This document shows positions 34,971-43,052 of a stretch of DNA of 64,000 bases, in pieces. The position numbers were made by a program, and so were the translations under genes. Under the pieces are notes generated by a model. It was not told the origin of the DNA, ran no database searches, and saw only the letters and a program-made list of their open reading frames with translations. Within the stretch, counting starts at the first letter, position 1. Every line of letters begins with the position of its first letter. Origin of the DNA: Planctomycetaceae bacterium (GTDB lineage Bacteria; Planctomycetota; Planctomycetia; Pirellulales; Pirellulaceae); assembly GCA_020638975.1 (NCBI GenBank), contig JACKHN010000003.1:399520-463519 (forward strand). Direction: 5' to 3'.

Positions 34971-37441
34971 TAGCTCCGCGTCTTGGTGATGTCGAGATTG
35001 AAAATCGTGCTGACCAACATAGTCCAAGCGGCTAGTTCGGCGGAGGTCTCGCCCTCTCGCAACGTCACGCCCTCGCAAAGCTTCTCCGCCAGCGCCGAGT
35101 TGTTGCGGTAGATCGCTTCGAGATCTTCGACCATCTTGAGATAGCTTGCGGTGTCATCGGCGTCCAGCAGTCTGGACGTAATCGTTTCATAGATTGCAGC
35201 TAAACGCTCGGTCGCGTTTTGGGATCGGTCTGCCAGAATCTCCTGAGCCAAATGCCGAGACGACTTGACGTACTCCGGCTCGTTCAACAACAGCAGGGCC
35301 TGAAGTGGTGTGTTCGTTCTCTCTCGGCGGGCGATGCACGCTTCCCGAGTCGGCGCGTTCAGGATGGTCATTTGCGGAGGCGGCATGCCTCGCTTCCAGA
35401 AAGTATAGACGCTACGTCGGTAGATCTTATTACCCGTGTCAGTTTCATAACTTCGAGGGTAGGAGCTGGGCATGCTGACCGTTTCCCACAGACCTTCGGG
35501 TTGCGGTGGTTTGACGCTCATTCCAAATAGCTCGTAATTCAATAGCCCACTGGTGGCGAGCACTTGATCGCGAATCACTTCGGAGTCTAAGCGGAAGCGT
35601 GCTCCGCGTGACAACAATCGATTGTCAGGATCGTTCTTAAACTCGTCGGGCGTGGCGTCAGACGACTGCCGATAGGTCTCCGACATGACGATTTGCTTGA
35701 TCAATGCTTTGACGTTCCATCCCGATTCGACGAACGACACCGCCAAGTAATCGAGCAGATCCGGATGGCTCGGAAAATCGCCGCGTGCGCCAAAATCCTC
35801 CGCCGTCTTCACGATTCCCACGCCAAACAATTGCTGCCACCAGCGATTGACCGCCACTCGAGCCGTCAAAGGATTCTCTGCCGCTACGAACCACTCGGCC
35901 AAGTCCATGCGCGACTTGATGCCGTCCATCTCTTTCATCGGCGGGAGGAATGCAGGTGAATCTCGCCCGACTTCTTCGCCGGGCTTGTCGTACGCGCCGC
36001 GAATCAAAATGTGAGCCGGGCGCAACTCCGCTCGCTCCTTCATCACCATCGCTGCAGGAATCGTGGCCTCGAATGTCTGCTTTTCTCTCTCCTGTTTCGC
36101 CAATGCTTGCTTCGCTTTTTCTAACTCTTCTTCGACCGCCTTCTTCTGCGTTTCGTCGGAAGTATCCTTGGATTGTTTCTCGATCCTCTGTAGTTCTGTC
36201 TTCAGTTGCTTGATGCGAAGGTCATACTCCGCGAGCTTCGCGATCTGCCTATCGTCCGCCAGGGTGACATAAGGCGGTTGCAAGCCTCGTTGAAAATCAC
36301 TTCCTTGCCGACCTCCGGTTTCAGGATCAGCATCTAGATTGTTGAAGAAGGCAAACAGCTGATAAAAGTCTCGCATCGTAATTGGATCGTACTTATGGTC
36401 GTGACAGACAGCACACTGCACTGTCAGCCCCATAAACGCCGTGCCGACCGCCGTGACGCGATCGATGACATTGCGAGTGAAACTCTCTTCCGGCAACGCC
36501 GTCCCTCGATCGATGATTAAGTGCAGCCGGTTGAATCCAGATGCGATGAGTTGGTCGTAGTTTGGATTTGGGTAAAGGTCGCCTGCGAGTTGATACTTGA
36601 CAAAATCGTCGTAAGGAAGATTCTGATTGAACGCTCGGATGACCCAGTCCCGATACGGCGACATCTCGCGGTAGTGGTCGTGGTGAATGCCATTCGTGTC
36701 CGCGAAACGCACAAGGTCCAGCCAGTACTTGGTCATGTGCTCGCCGTACTGCGGCTTGGCTAACAACCGATCCACCAATCGCTCGTAAGCGCCCTCGGCG
36801 GTGTCATCTAGGAACTGACTAATCTCATCTCGCGTCGGCGGCAGTCCCGTCAGGTCGAGACTTAGGCGCCGAATCAAGCTCCGCCGATCCGCTGTTGGCT
36901 TCGGCGTCAGGCCTGCTTCTTCAAGCCGGTGCAGCACGAAGCGGTCGATCGGCTGCTGGCTCCAGCTCACGTTTTTCAAATCCGGCGGATCGGCCATCCG
37001 AGGCGGTACGAACGCCCAGAAGTTGACATACTCAGCTCCCTGTTCGATCCACCGCTTGATGATCTCCATTTCACTAGCGGTAAGTGGCTTCTTTTCGGAA
37101 TCCGGCGGCGGCATCACGTCATCATCGACCGCCGTTATCCGCTGCCAGACGAGACTGTCTTCGATCGAGCCAGGCTTGATCGCTGGCGAATCATCGAGCG
37201 TGCGATACGCACCATCAGGACCATCGGCGCGATCCAATCGCAGTTCGCCTTGTCGTTCCTGCGCGTCGGGTCCGTGACACTCGAAACACCGATCGGAAAA
37301 AAGTGGCCGAACATCTCGGTCAAAACGGATCGGCTGCTCAGCTGAAGCAAGAACTGGAAAAGCCAAGATACCGAAGACAACAAGTATGGACTTCACGTGT
37401 TGATTCGCCTCGATGATGGACTCGTTTCCGTGTCGCGACAT
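34970..37441 (-). CDS. PSD1 cytochrome c-like, DUF1549 and DUF1553 domain protein
   Basis: The 823-residue product has a signal segment (VKSILVVFGILAFPVLASA). A PSD1 c-type heme site follows (CFECHG near residue 53). DUF1549 shows PIDRFVLHRLEEAGLTP, RRLSLDLTGLPPTRDEI and KYWLDLVRFADTNGIHHDHY. A second CxxCH motif is AVCHDHKYDP near residue 345. DUF1553 ends the protein with MDLAEWFVAAENPLTARVAV, NRWWQQLFGVGIV and TPLQALLLLNEPEYV. A coiled coil lies between the domains (about residues 405-450). It overlaps the DUF1501 start by one base, so the pair is coupled. Confidence 0.93.
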   Translation of the reverse strand: MSRHGNESIIEANQHVKSILVVFGILAFPVLASAEQPIRFDRDVRPLFSDRCFECHGPDAQERQGELRLDRADGPDGAYRTLDDSPAIKPGSIEDSLVWQRITAVDDDVMPPPDSEKKPLTASEMEIIKRWIEQGAEYVNFWAFVPPRMADPPDLKNVSWSQQPIDRFVLHRLEEAGLTPKPTADRRSLIRRLSLDLTGLPPTRDEISQFLDDTAEGAYERLVDRLLAKPQYGEHMTKYWLDLVRFADTNGIHHDHYREMSPYRDWVIRAFNQNLPYDDFVKYQLAGDLYPNPNYDQLIASGFNRLHLIIDRGTALPEESFTRNVIDRVTAVGTAFMGLTVQCAVCHDHKYDPITMRDFYQLFAFFNNLDADPETGGRQGSDFQRGLQPPYVTLADDRQIAKLAEYDLRIKQLKTELQRIEKQSKDTSDETQKKAVEEELEKAKQALAKQEREKQTFEATIPAAMVMKERAELRPAHILIRGAYDKPGEEVGRDSPAFLPPMKEMDGIKSRMDLAEWFVAAENPLTARVAVNRWWQQLFGVGIVKTAEDFGARGDFPSHPDLLDYLAVSFVESGWNVKALIKQIVMSETYRQSSDATPDEFKNDPDNRLLSRGARFRLDSEVIRDQVLATSGLLNYELFGMSVKPPQPEGLWETVSMPSSYPRSYETDTGNKIYRRSVYTFWKRGMPPPQMTILNAPTREACIARRERTNTPLQALLLLNEPEYVKSSRHLAQEILADRSQNATERLAAIYETITSRLLDADDTASYLKMVEDLEAIYRNNSALAEKLCEGVTLREGETSAELAAWTMLVSTIFNLDITKTRS

Positions 37442-37515
37442 ACGCCTACCTTACGCTCCCGTTCAGTAAGTTTCCAGCGGCTGAACTCTCTGCAGCTAGA
37501 GTGGAACGGCGTCCT

Positions 37516-38466
37516 TCAGCCTCCTTCGCAAATACGCGACATTGGTGCTGATGTACTCCCCAACAACGGGGAAAACTTGAGGTCGAACTCTCGCTTGGCC
37601 AGCAGCAATACCACGACCAGCGGGATCGCAACCAGCGTTAAACGGATCGCTCCAACGATCCACGGCTTCCGATCTCGCAAAACGGGCAATTCGGTTACCC
37701 AACATAAAAGTGGTGCCAGCAATATCACGACCATACAACCTGTCGATAACCGCCCAAAGTACCTGCCGATGAACAACAGGCAGAATAAACTGAACACCCC
37801 GATTCCGATCAGTGCTGGAAGAGAGTGATTCGATGGCGGGGCAGTGGACTTCATGCGTGGGCCTGCCACAAGCGTCGTGACGACAATTGTCGCAGCCAGC
37901 GGGAAAGCCGCCGCGCCGCCCTTGATGTAACCTGCCAGCATCACGGTCACGCCGGCACACTGCACAGCCATTCCAAGTGTCAGAGGAATCGAGGCACCTG
38001 GTGATCGTACGGACAACCAAGTCAGCAAGCTCCATAGGCCTGCAAGCAACACACTGGATACAGCCAGGATCGCAATCGTTTCCCACGGAGACCAACCGTC
38101 GTCTGAGCGGCTTATGTAAACCGAACCGTGCAACAGAATCCGCGGGACCAGCGTGGCCAGACTCAGTCGCAATAGCCACGCCACCCAACACGGCACACAC
38201 GGAACCCCAGCGATCAGTTCGACGGCGAGAATCGCCGGAACAACAATCATCGCGAAGCGATCGAGTCCATTCGCAGGCGGCCAAGCCAATCGCAAAGACA
38301 ACAGGTAGTAGCCCAGCGCGAGACCAAGGCCACTCCCCACGACGCACGCGGAATTTATCCACGCTCCGCTCGCGGGCCGCCGTATCCCAACCATCGCCAG
38401 CACAATCACAGCGCTGGCGATGGCAGCTGCTCCCGTTGCCTTCAAATACAACAGCGGCTCGGGCAT
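37516..38466 (-). CDS. Polytopic membrane protein of unknown function
   Basis: The 316-residue product has about nine hydrophobic helices separated by short loops. Examples are ATGAAAIASAVIVLAMVGI, ILAVELIAGVPCVPCWVAWL and VVILLAPLLCWV. One loop has the pair CVPC. No known family was recognised. It starts 3 nt after the YceI stop, so the two share a transcript; YceI-type proteins often bind isoprenoid quinones or lipids. The overlapping frame at 37496-38491 is basic and non-hydrophobic and is not the gene. Confidence 0.75.
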   Translation of the reverse strand: MPEPLLYLKATGAAAIASAVIVLAMVGIRRPASGAWINSACVVGSGLGLALGYYLLSLRLAWPPANGLDRFAMIVVPAILAVELIAGVPCVPCWVAWLLRLSLATLVPRILLHGSVYISRSDDGWSPWETIAILAVSSVLLAGLWSLLTWLSVRSPGASIPLTLGMAVQCAGVTVMLAGYIKGGAAAFPLAATIVVTTLVAGPRMKSTAPPSNHSLPALIGIGVFSLFCLLFIGRYFGRLSTGCMVVILLAPLLCWVTELPVLRDRKPWIVGAIRLTLVAIPLVVVLLLAKREFDLKFSPLLGSTSAPMSRICEGG

Positions 38467-38469
38467 GAG

Positions 38470-39054
38470 CTATTTGCGCACGCCTTCGCAATCGATCATG
38501 ATCAGCGCGGCATCTCCAATCGGTCCGATCGCTTTCGGATCGAAACCGTAGTCACTGCGTTTGAGCGACAGTTCGGTCGAGAAAGCAACGCGTTTCGTTC
38601 CCTTGAAATCATGTTCTTTGCCGCCCATCAACACCAACGTGATCTGTTTGGTCGTGCCGTGCATCGTGAAGTCGCCAGTCACTTCGTAGCCGCCGTCGAT
38701 GGCCTTCGTCTTGGTGCTGGTGAACTGAATCGTGGGAAACTGCTTCGTATCGAAGTAGTCCGGCTGCCGTAGATGTTCGTCGCGAGCTTCGTTCGCCGTA
38801 TCGACGCTGTCGGTTTTGATCGTCAACTCGAACGTCGACTTCGATGGTTCCTCGCGATCGATCGAGAACTTGCCTTCGACTTCATTGAACCGCCCGTGAA
38901 TCCAGCTGATATCGAGATGCCGCGCCTTGAAGCTGACGGACGAATGTACGAGATCGTAGGCATAATCGTCGGCTGCCGAGACTGGCCTGGCGCCAGCACA
39001 CACAATCATTCCAATCACAAGTGTCAGGGTGGATACGAAGTTGAGTTGTCGCAT
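38470..39054 (-). CDS. Periplasmic YceI-family lipid-binding protein
   Basis: The ATG at 39054 has GGAAGGA 8 nt upstream and begins a signal peptide (NFVSTLTLVIGMIVCAGARP). The open frame to 39357 is not needed. The mature protein shows the YceI pattern YDLVHSSVSFKARHLDISWI, GRFNEVEGKFSIDREEPSKS, DEHLRQPDYFDTKQFPTIQF and SLKRSDYGFDPKAIGPIGD. YceI forms a beta-barrel-like lipocalin fold that holds polyisoprenoids in known structures. The product is 194 residues. The nine-helix membrane protein follows. Confidence 0.92.
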   Translation of the reverse strand: MRQLNFVSTLTLVIGMIVCAGARPVSAADDYAYDLVHSSVSFKARHLDISWIHGRFNEVEGKFSIDREEPSKSTFELTIKTDSVDTANEARDEHLRQPDYFDTKQFPTIQFTSTKTKAIDGGYEVTGDFTMHGTTKQITLVLMGGKEHDFKGTKRVAFSTELSLKRSDYGFDPKAIGPIGDAALIMIDCEGVRK

Positions 39055-39180
39055 GATGTCATTCCTTCCGAAGATGTTCGGGACCGATTTCTTTGCCGCA
39101 TCACAAGCAGGCTCGCGGCCATCGTATGACGTGGCGGCACCGGAGTAAAGCAGGTCGCATCTCAGGTAATGATACCAGAG

Positions 39181-39248
39181 GTAGGTTGGACGCCTCGTCC
39201 GACCGCAAAGCGGTTCGAAACCCTGGACGGACGAGGCGTCCGTCCTAC
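39181..39248. repeat. Double-hairpin intergenic repeat (GGACGCCTCGTCC type)
   Basis: Outer arms GTAGG and CCTAC enclose two hairpins: GGTTGGACG with CGTCCGACC around loop CCT, and GGACGGACG with CGTCCGTCC around loop AGG. The loops are complementary. The element lies upstream of the yceI-like gene, between it and pfkA. Confidence 0.75.
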
Positions 39249-39350
39249 GGCTTCTTCGATCGGCATCACGATCGGATTGCGAATCGAGGAATGTTATCGG
39301 CACATGAGACTGCGATGTGCGTAAGCCGTGTTCGTCGATCAACGCGCCGA

Positions 39351-40628
39351 TTACCACATCGCGGCGTCAGCGTAGGCAGCCGCAGCTTCCCACTCGGCTG
39401 GTAGTGGTTCATCCGACGTGGTCACCTCCTCTGAAGGCGTTTCGACCACTGGCGTTTCGAGCAGGTCAGGAATGTCGCTCGACAGTTCTTCAATTTCTGT
39501 CACTTCCTTCCGACCGAAGGGACCTGCGACATTCGCAGTATCTCCGAAGCTGATGCCTAGAGCCCGGGCCGCTTGGACTGCCGAGCTATTTGCATCGACC
39601 TGCGACAACTTGTTGACAGCAGTCAGGATCGGCACGCTCAAGATAGACGGCGGTTGATAGCAAACCATCTCGCCGAACTTGCCTTCGATGATCAGCCGCA
39701 CGGCGTGCGAACCAAACTGAGTCGCTAGTACTCGGTCGAATGTCGTGGGCCCACCACCGCGTTGAAGATGACCAAGCACACAAACTCGCGTGTCGCGTCC
39801 AATTCGCTTTTCGATTTCGTAGGCGACAACATTGCCAATTCCACCCAGACGCGTCTGCCGACAATCCTGCCGGCGCTCCGCTGTGACCAGCTCGCCGTCC
39901 GGCAATTCGGCACCTTCGGCAACGACGACGAGCGTGAACTTCTTTCCTTGTTGATCGCGTTCCAAGATCTTGCTGCAAACGTTCTCGAACGTCCACGGAA
40001 TCTCTGGGATGAGGATGACGTCTCCGCCACCAGCGATGCCGGCGTACAAACCGATCCACCCCGCGTGACGGCCCATCACTTCCAGCACAAGCACGCGCTC
40101 GTGACTCGCGGCTGTGGTGTGAAGTCGATCTAGCGCATCGGTCGCACAGGCGACGGCACTGTCGAACCCGAAGGTGAAAGCCGTCGCCGAAAGGTCGTTG
40201 TCGATCGTTTTGGGAACACCAACGACGGGCAAGCCGTACTCGTGAAACTGTTGAGCGACGGCCAGCGATCCGTCGCCACCAACGCAAATCAATCCATGCA
40301 GACCGAGCTGCTCGTAGGTTGCTTGAACACCGGCCATCAACACCGGGTCGAGTTCCAAACGATCTTGCACTCCGACCGTAGCCGCGAATCGGCCTTTGTT
40401 CGTCGAGCCGAGAATCGTTCCACCTTGTGTAAGAATTCCGGCGGTGTTTTTTCCGTTCAGTGGGATGTAAGTAACCGGATCGACGAGCCCTTCATAACCT
40501 TTGATAAAGCCCACGATCTCATAACCGTGTCGCTCGGCAGTCTTGACCGCACCGCGAATGACAGCGTTCAAGCCGGGACAATCGCCGCCGGATGTTAGAA
40601 TACCGATGCGTTTCGCGGCGTGCGCCAT
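39351..40628 (-). CDS. pfkA: 6-phosphofructokinase
   Basis: The 425-residue product has GILTSGGDCPGLNAVIRGAV (residues 9-28), GGTILGSTNKGRF, ICVGGDGSLAVAQQF (near 113) and VGVPKTIDNDLSATAFTFGF (near 135), followed by VLEVMGRHAGWIGLYAGIAG. It phosphorylates fructose 6-phosphate in glycolysis. The donor-specific positions are Gly in GGDGS, typical of ATP users, and Lys in PKTIDND, shared with many pyrophosphate users. ATP is the more likely donor. A C-terminal extension of about 50 acidic residues (DEPLPAEWEAAAAYAD) is unlike most family members. Confidence 0.93.
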   Translation of the reverse strand: MAHAAKRIGILTSGGDCPGLNAVIRGAVKTAERHGYEIVGFIKGYEGLVDPVTYIPLNGKNTAGILTQGGTILGSTNKGRFAATVGVQDRLELDPVLMAGVQATYEQLGLHGLICVGGDGSLAVAQQFHEYGLPVVGVPKTIDNDLSATAFTFGFDSAVACATDALDRLHTTAASHERVLVLEVMGRHAGWIGLYAGIAGGGDVILIPEIPWTFENVCSKILERDQQGKKFTLVVVAEGAELPDGELVTAERRQDCRQTRLGGIGNVVAYEIEKRIGRDTRVCVLGHLQRGGGPTTFDRVLATQFGSHAVRLIIEGKFGEMVCYQPPSILSVPILTAVNKLSQVDANSSAVQAARALGISFGDTANVAGPFGRKEVTEIEELSSDIPDLLETPVVETPSEEVTTSDEPLPAEWEAAAAYADAAMW

Positions 40629-40996
40629 CTCTCATACCCCGATCTATTGATGGTTCGTTGATCCCGACTGGTCTGAAAGTCTAGGTCACGGGATAGGTGT
40701 CTTACGCCATCGCGTACGGCAGGCCGTGCCCACCGATGCCGCTAGTGGACACAGGGCCTCCTACATCTGCCAGCATCGCTTTAATTAGAAAAACCGCGAA
40801 CATCCGTACCACGTGTTCAACTTTCGTGACGTGATACGCAGCTGCAGTAAAGTAGCGTATCTGCCGAGTCGGCACCTTGCGCATGTTCGTGCTCATCTGC
40901 TCGCAGTCAGTGAGCACAGCACAAAGGTCACCCATCGCCCGGCAAGGAAGCCGTCGGACGATGCGAGCAGCGTTCAAAGCTCAATCGAGCGGGTAA
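40629..40996. other. Intergenic region between pfkA and the group II intron
   Basis: No gene can be supported. A minus-strand frame of 91 codons at 40702-40977 (ending GGHGLPYAMA) has no recognisable family or ribosome site. The pfkA promoter is expected near 40640-40700, but no clear boxes were seen. Confidence 0.4.
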
Positions 40997-41018
40997 GGGA
41001 GTGGCTCGCGCCACTCCC
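40997..41018. repeat. Perfect hairpin next to the intron 3' end
   Basis: Arms GGGAGTGGC and GCCACTCCC close a TCGC loop. There is no U-run after it on either strand. It lies immediately past the predicted intron end on the minus strand. Confidence 0.6.
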
Positions 41019-41023
41019 TCCCC

Positions 41024-41088
41024 GTTATCGCAATGGGGTTGATTCCCCATATTTACCGGCGTGCGGGTTTCCCGCACCGGGCGGTACC
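41024..41088 (-). ncRNA. Group II intron domains V and VI
   Basis: The minus-strand RNA here folds into a catalytic-type domain V hairpin followed 2-3 nt later by a short GC-rich domain VI stem. These are the conserved 3' domains of group II introns and lie about 30 nt after the maturase stop codon. Confidence 0.65.
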
Positions 41089-41118
41089 TCGGAAATCGCC
41101 CCCCGAGGGGAACCGAGA

Positions 41119-42300
41119 CTATCCTGCTACACAAGTTTTCCGTAGTTCGCTGAGTGAGAGCAGGCCCATATTCCTGAAGTGTTTCAAGCGGATACGAACG
41201 TTATCCACCTTCGACTTTCGCTTGAATTTCATACACCGCAGTCGCATGCGTATCCAGCGGTCCAGACTGCGGTATGCATCGCCGCAGTGCGACCAAGGCG
41301 TAGCGAAATAGTTCGCCGTGCCCTGGATTACGCGGTTCAGTTGCTCGATCATTTCAGCATCCAAGTTGTGGCTGCGTTGGGTAATCCGGCGGACTTTGGT
41401 CTTGAAGTTCTCCACCGACTTGGCTCGTATCCGCACAAACCGCGACTTGATGTCGAAGCCCAGAAAGGTGAACCCTTCGTGGAACCTCGTCACTTTCGTC
41501 TTCTCCGGACTCAGAGAGAGCCCGAGTTGATCTGCTAACAGATGCTCGACCAGTGTCAGAGCCTCTTTGGCTGTGTCCTCACTACGACAGAGCACCACGA
41601 AATCGTCGGCGTACCGTACAAAGCGGAAGCCGCGTTCATGGAGATGCCGATCGAGGATATTCAGAGCGATGTTAGCCAACAGTGGAGATATGACTCCACC
41701 TTGAGGTGTCCCAACGTGTGTCGGTCGTACCTTGCCGCCTTCCATCACTCCCGCCTTGAGGAACTTCTCCACCAGTCCCAGGATGTTCCCATCGGCAATC
41801 ACGTCGGACAGCTCACGCATAATGGCGGCATGAGACAAGTTGTCGAAGAAGCCGGAGATGTCAGCGTCGAGCACATGGCGGTACCCTTGCTGCCCGATTT
41901 CCAAGACTTTCTCAACCGCCTGATGGCAGCTTCGTCCGGGTCGGAAGCCATAGGAATGATCGTGAAACTTTGCCTCAAAGATCGGGTTCAAGAGACGTCG
42001 TAACACCTCTTGTGCAACTCGATCTCGGACTGCCGGGATTCCGAGCGGGCGAAATTTCGTCCCCTTGGCGTCTTTGGGAATGTAGACTCGCCGAGCGGGT
42101 AGAGGCTCATAGGTCCTCTGTTTCAGCTCCCGCATCAGTCGGTCAAGGTTGGCGTCCAAGTTCTTCTCGAACATCTGGATGCTGACCTTGTCGATTCCCG
42201 CCGCACCGCGATTTCGCCGTACAGCTCGCCAGGCTTCGTACACCAGCTTGGAAGTAATCCTTCCCGTCAGACTATGGACTTTCATCTTTCCTTTTGCCAC
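41119..42300 (-). CDS. ltrA: Group II intron-encoded reverse transcriptase/maturase
   Basis: The 393-residue product starts at GTG 42300 after GAGGGAAG. Reverse transcriptase blocks are complete: AAGIDKVSIQMFEKNL, RPLGIPAVRDRVAQEVL, HDHSYGFRPGRSCHQAV, DADISGFFDNLSH, TPQGGVISPLLANIALNILD and the active site RYADDFVVL (near 229). FLGFDIKS and a maturase region of the GIIM type (VIQGTANYFATPWSHCGDAY) follow. There is no HNH endonuclease domain at the C-terminus. It helps splice the surrounding intron and copy it into new sites. Confidence 0.95.
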   Translation of the reverse strand: MAKGKMKVHSLTGRITSKLVYEAWRAVRRNRGAAGIDKVSIQMFEKNLDANLDRLMRELKQRTYEPLPARRVYIPKDAKGTKFRPLGIPAVRDRVAQEVLRRLLNPIFEAKFHDHSYGFRPGRSCHQAVEKVLEIGQQGYRHVLDADISGFFDNLSHAAIMRELSDVIADGNILGLVEKFLKAGVMEGGKVRPTHVGTPQGGVISPLLANIALNILDRHLHERGFRFVRYADDFVVLCRSEDTAKEALTLVEHLLADQLGLSLSPEKTKVTRFHEGFTFLGFDIKSRFVRIRAKSVENFKTKVRRITQRSHNLDAEMIEQLNRVIQGTANYFATPWSHCGDAYRSLDRWIRMRLRCMKFKRKSKVDNVRIRLKHFRNMGLLSLSELRKTCVAG

Positions 42301-43052
42301 TTACTTCCCTCTTGTTGATCCTGAGGATCGTCCGGTCGAATAACCGCTCCCACAAGCATTTGAAGTTGTTTCTTAGACTCGGCGGGTTTCCTGAAAGAGG
42401 AACAGGTAGACCTGTTGCGGTCGCAGTCGCCGAACTAACTTTCTCCCTGTCTTGAAGGAGTTGTCCTTACTTTCACAAACGGTCCTTCCTTTCGTCGCGA
42501 GCTCGCGACTACTCCGGAAGAGCTGCTATCCTTGCACGAGAGAGACCAGGCGTCTTCCTCGTTCCATCGCTTCAGCCGCTCATTTCGTCTTTGACTTATA
42601 GATTGGCCTTACCACAGTTGGCCGAAGCCAAGCTGTGGACGAAGTAGGACTTTCACCGGTCAGTGTTGTCAGCCATTTTGTCCAGGCGGCCCCACCATAC
42701 ACTCTGATGGTCCACGAGTTCTAACCAAGTTGGAACCCGCAGGGGAGAGGATTAGTCTCCTAGGGCTTCATCAGGTTACGGAGCTTAGCCCACCATCCGA
42801 GCCGAAACGCGACACCTCCCGGACTATCTTCACCTGGCCCCTCCGTCGCCGGTTGTTACCTCCCGACCCTGGCTGCGTACCCTCTCTCGAGGTTCGAGTG
42901 AAGATTTCCATACCGGCTTGGACCAGCACGGGTAGGATTTGATTTCACCTCGTCTCCTTTCTGATAAAATCTCACCGTTTGAATGACTGAGCCAACAACA
43001 CCTGCGGCTCACGCGCAACCCGGCGCGACCACGATTCACATCGTCAATTCGC

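Larger units (their letters stand above)
41020..42950 (-). mobile_element. Group II intron (ends approximate)
   Basis: About 650 bases of structured, non-coding sequence precede the reverse transcriptase gene (42301-42950), and about 100 follow it. The latter includes a hairpin of domain V type: arms GTGCGGG and CCCGCAC with a GAAA-like AAA loop, flanked by CCGCCCG and CGCCGG (41053-41088). Next comes a domain VI-like stem (ATGGGG and CCCCAT, 41033-41050). Position, order and maturase identify a group II intron. The 5' splice site could not be fixed by eye. It lies between two genes, not in a coding frame. Confidence 0.8.

Noticed and set aside
37496..38491. 331-codon frame overlapping the membrane protein
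   Set aside because: It is slightly longer than the real gene but non-hydrophobic and Arg/Cys-rich; the overlapping frame has regular membrane helices.
40702..40977. 91-codon minus-strand frame between pfkA and the intron
   Set aside because: There is no recognisable family, ribosome site or coupling to a neighbour.
40997..41018. Hairpin as rho-independent terminator
   Set aside because: No U-run follows on either strand; it lies at the intron 3' flank.
41119..42300. Reverse transcriptase as part of a retron or other defence system
   Set aside because: The maturase X domain and the domain V/VI hairpins next to it identify a group II intron.
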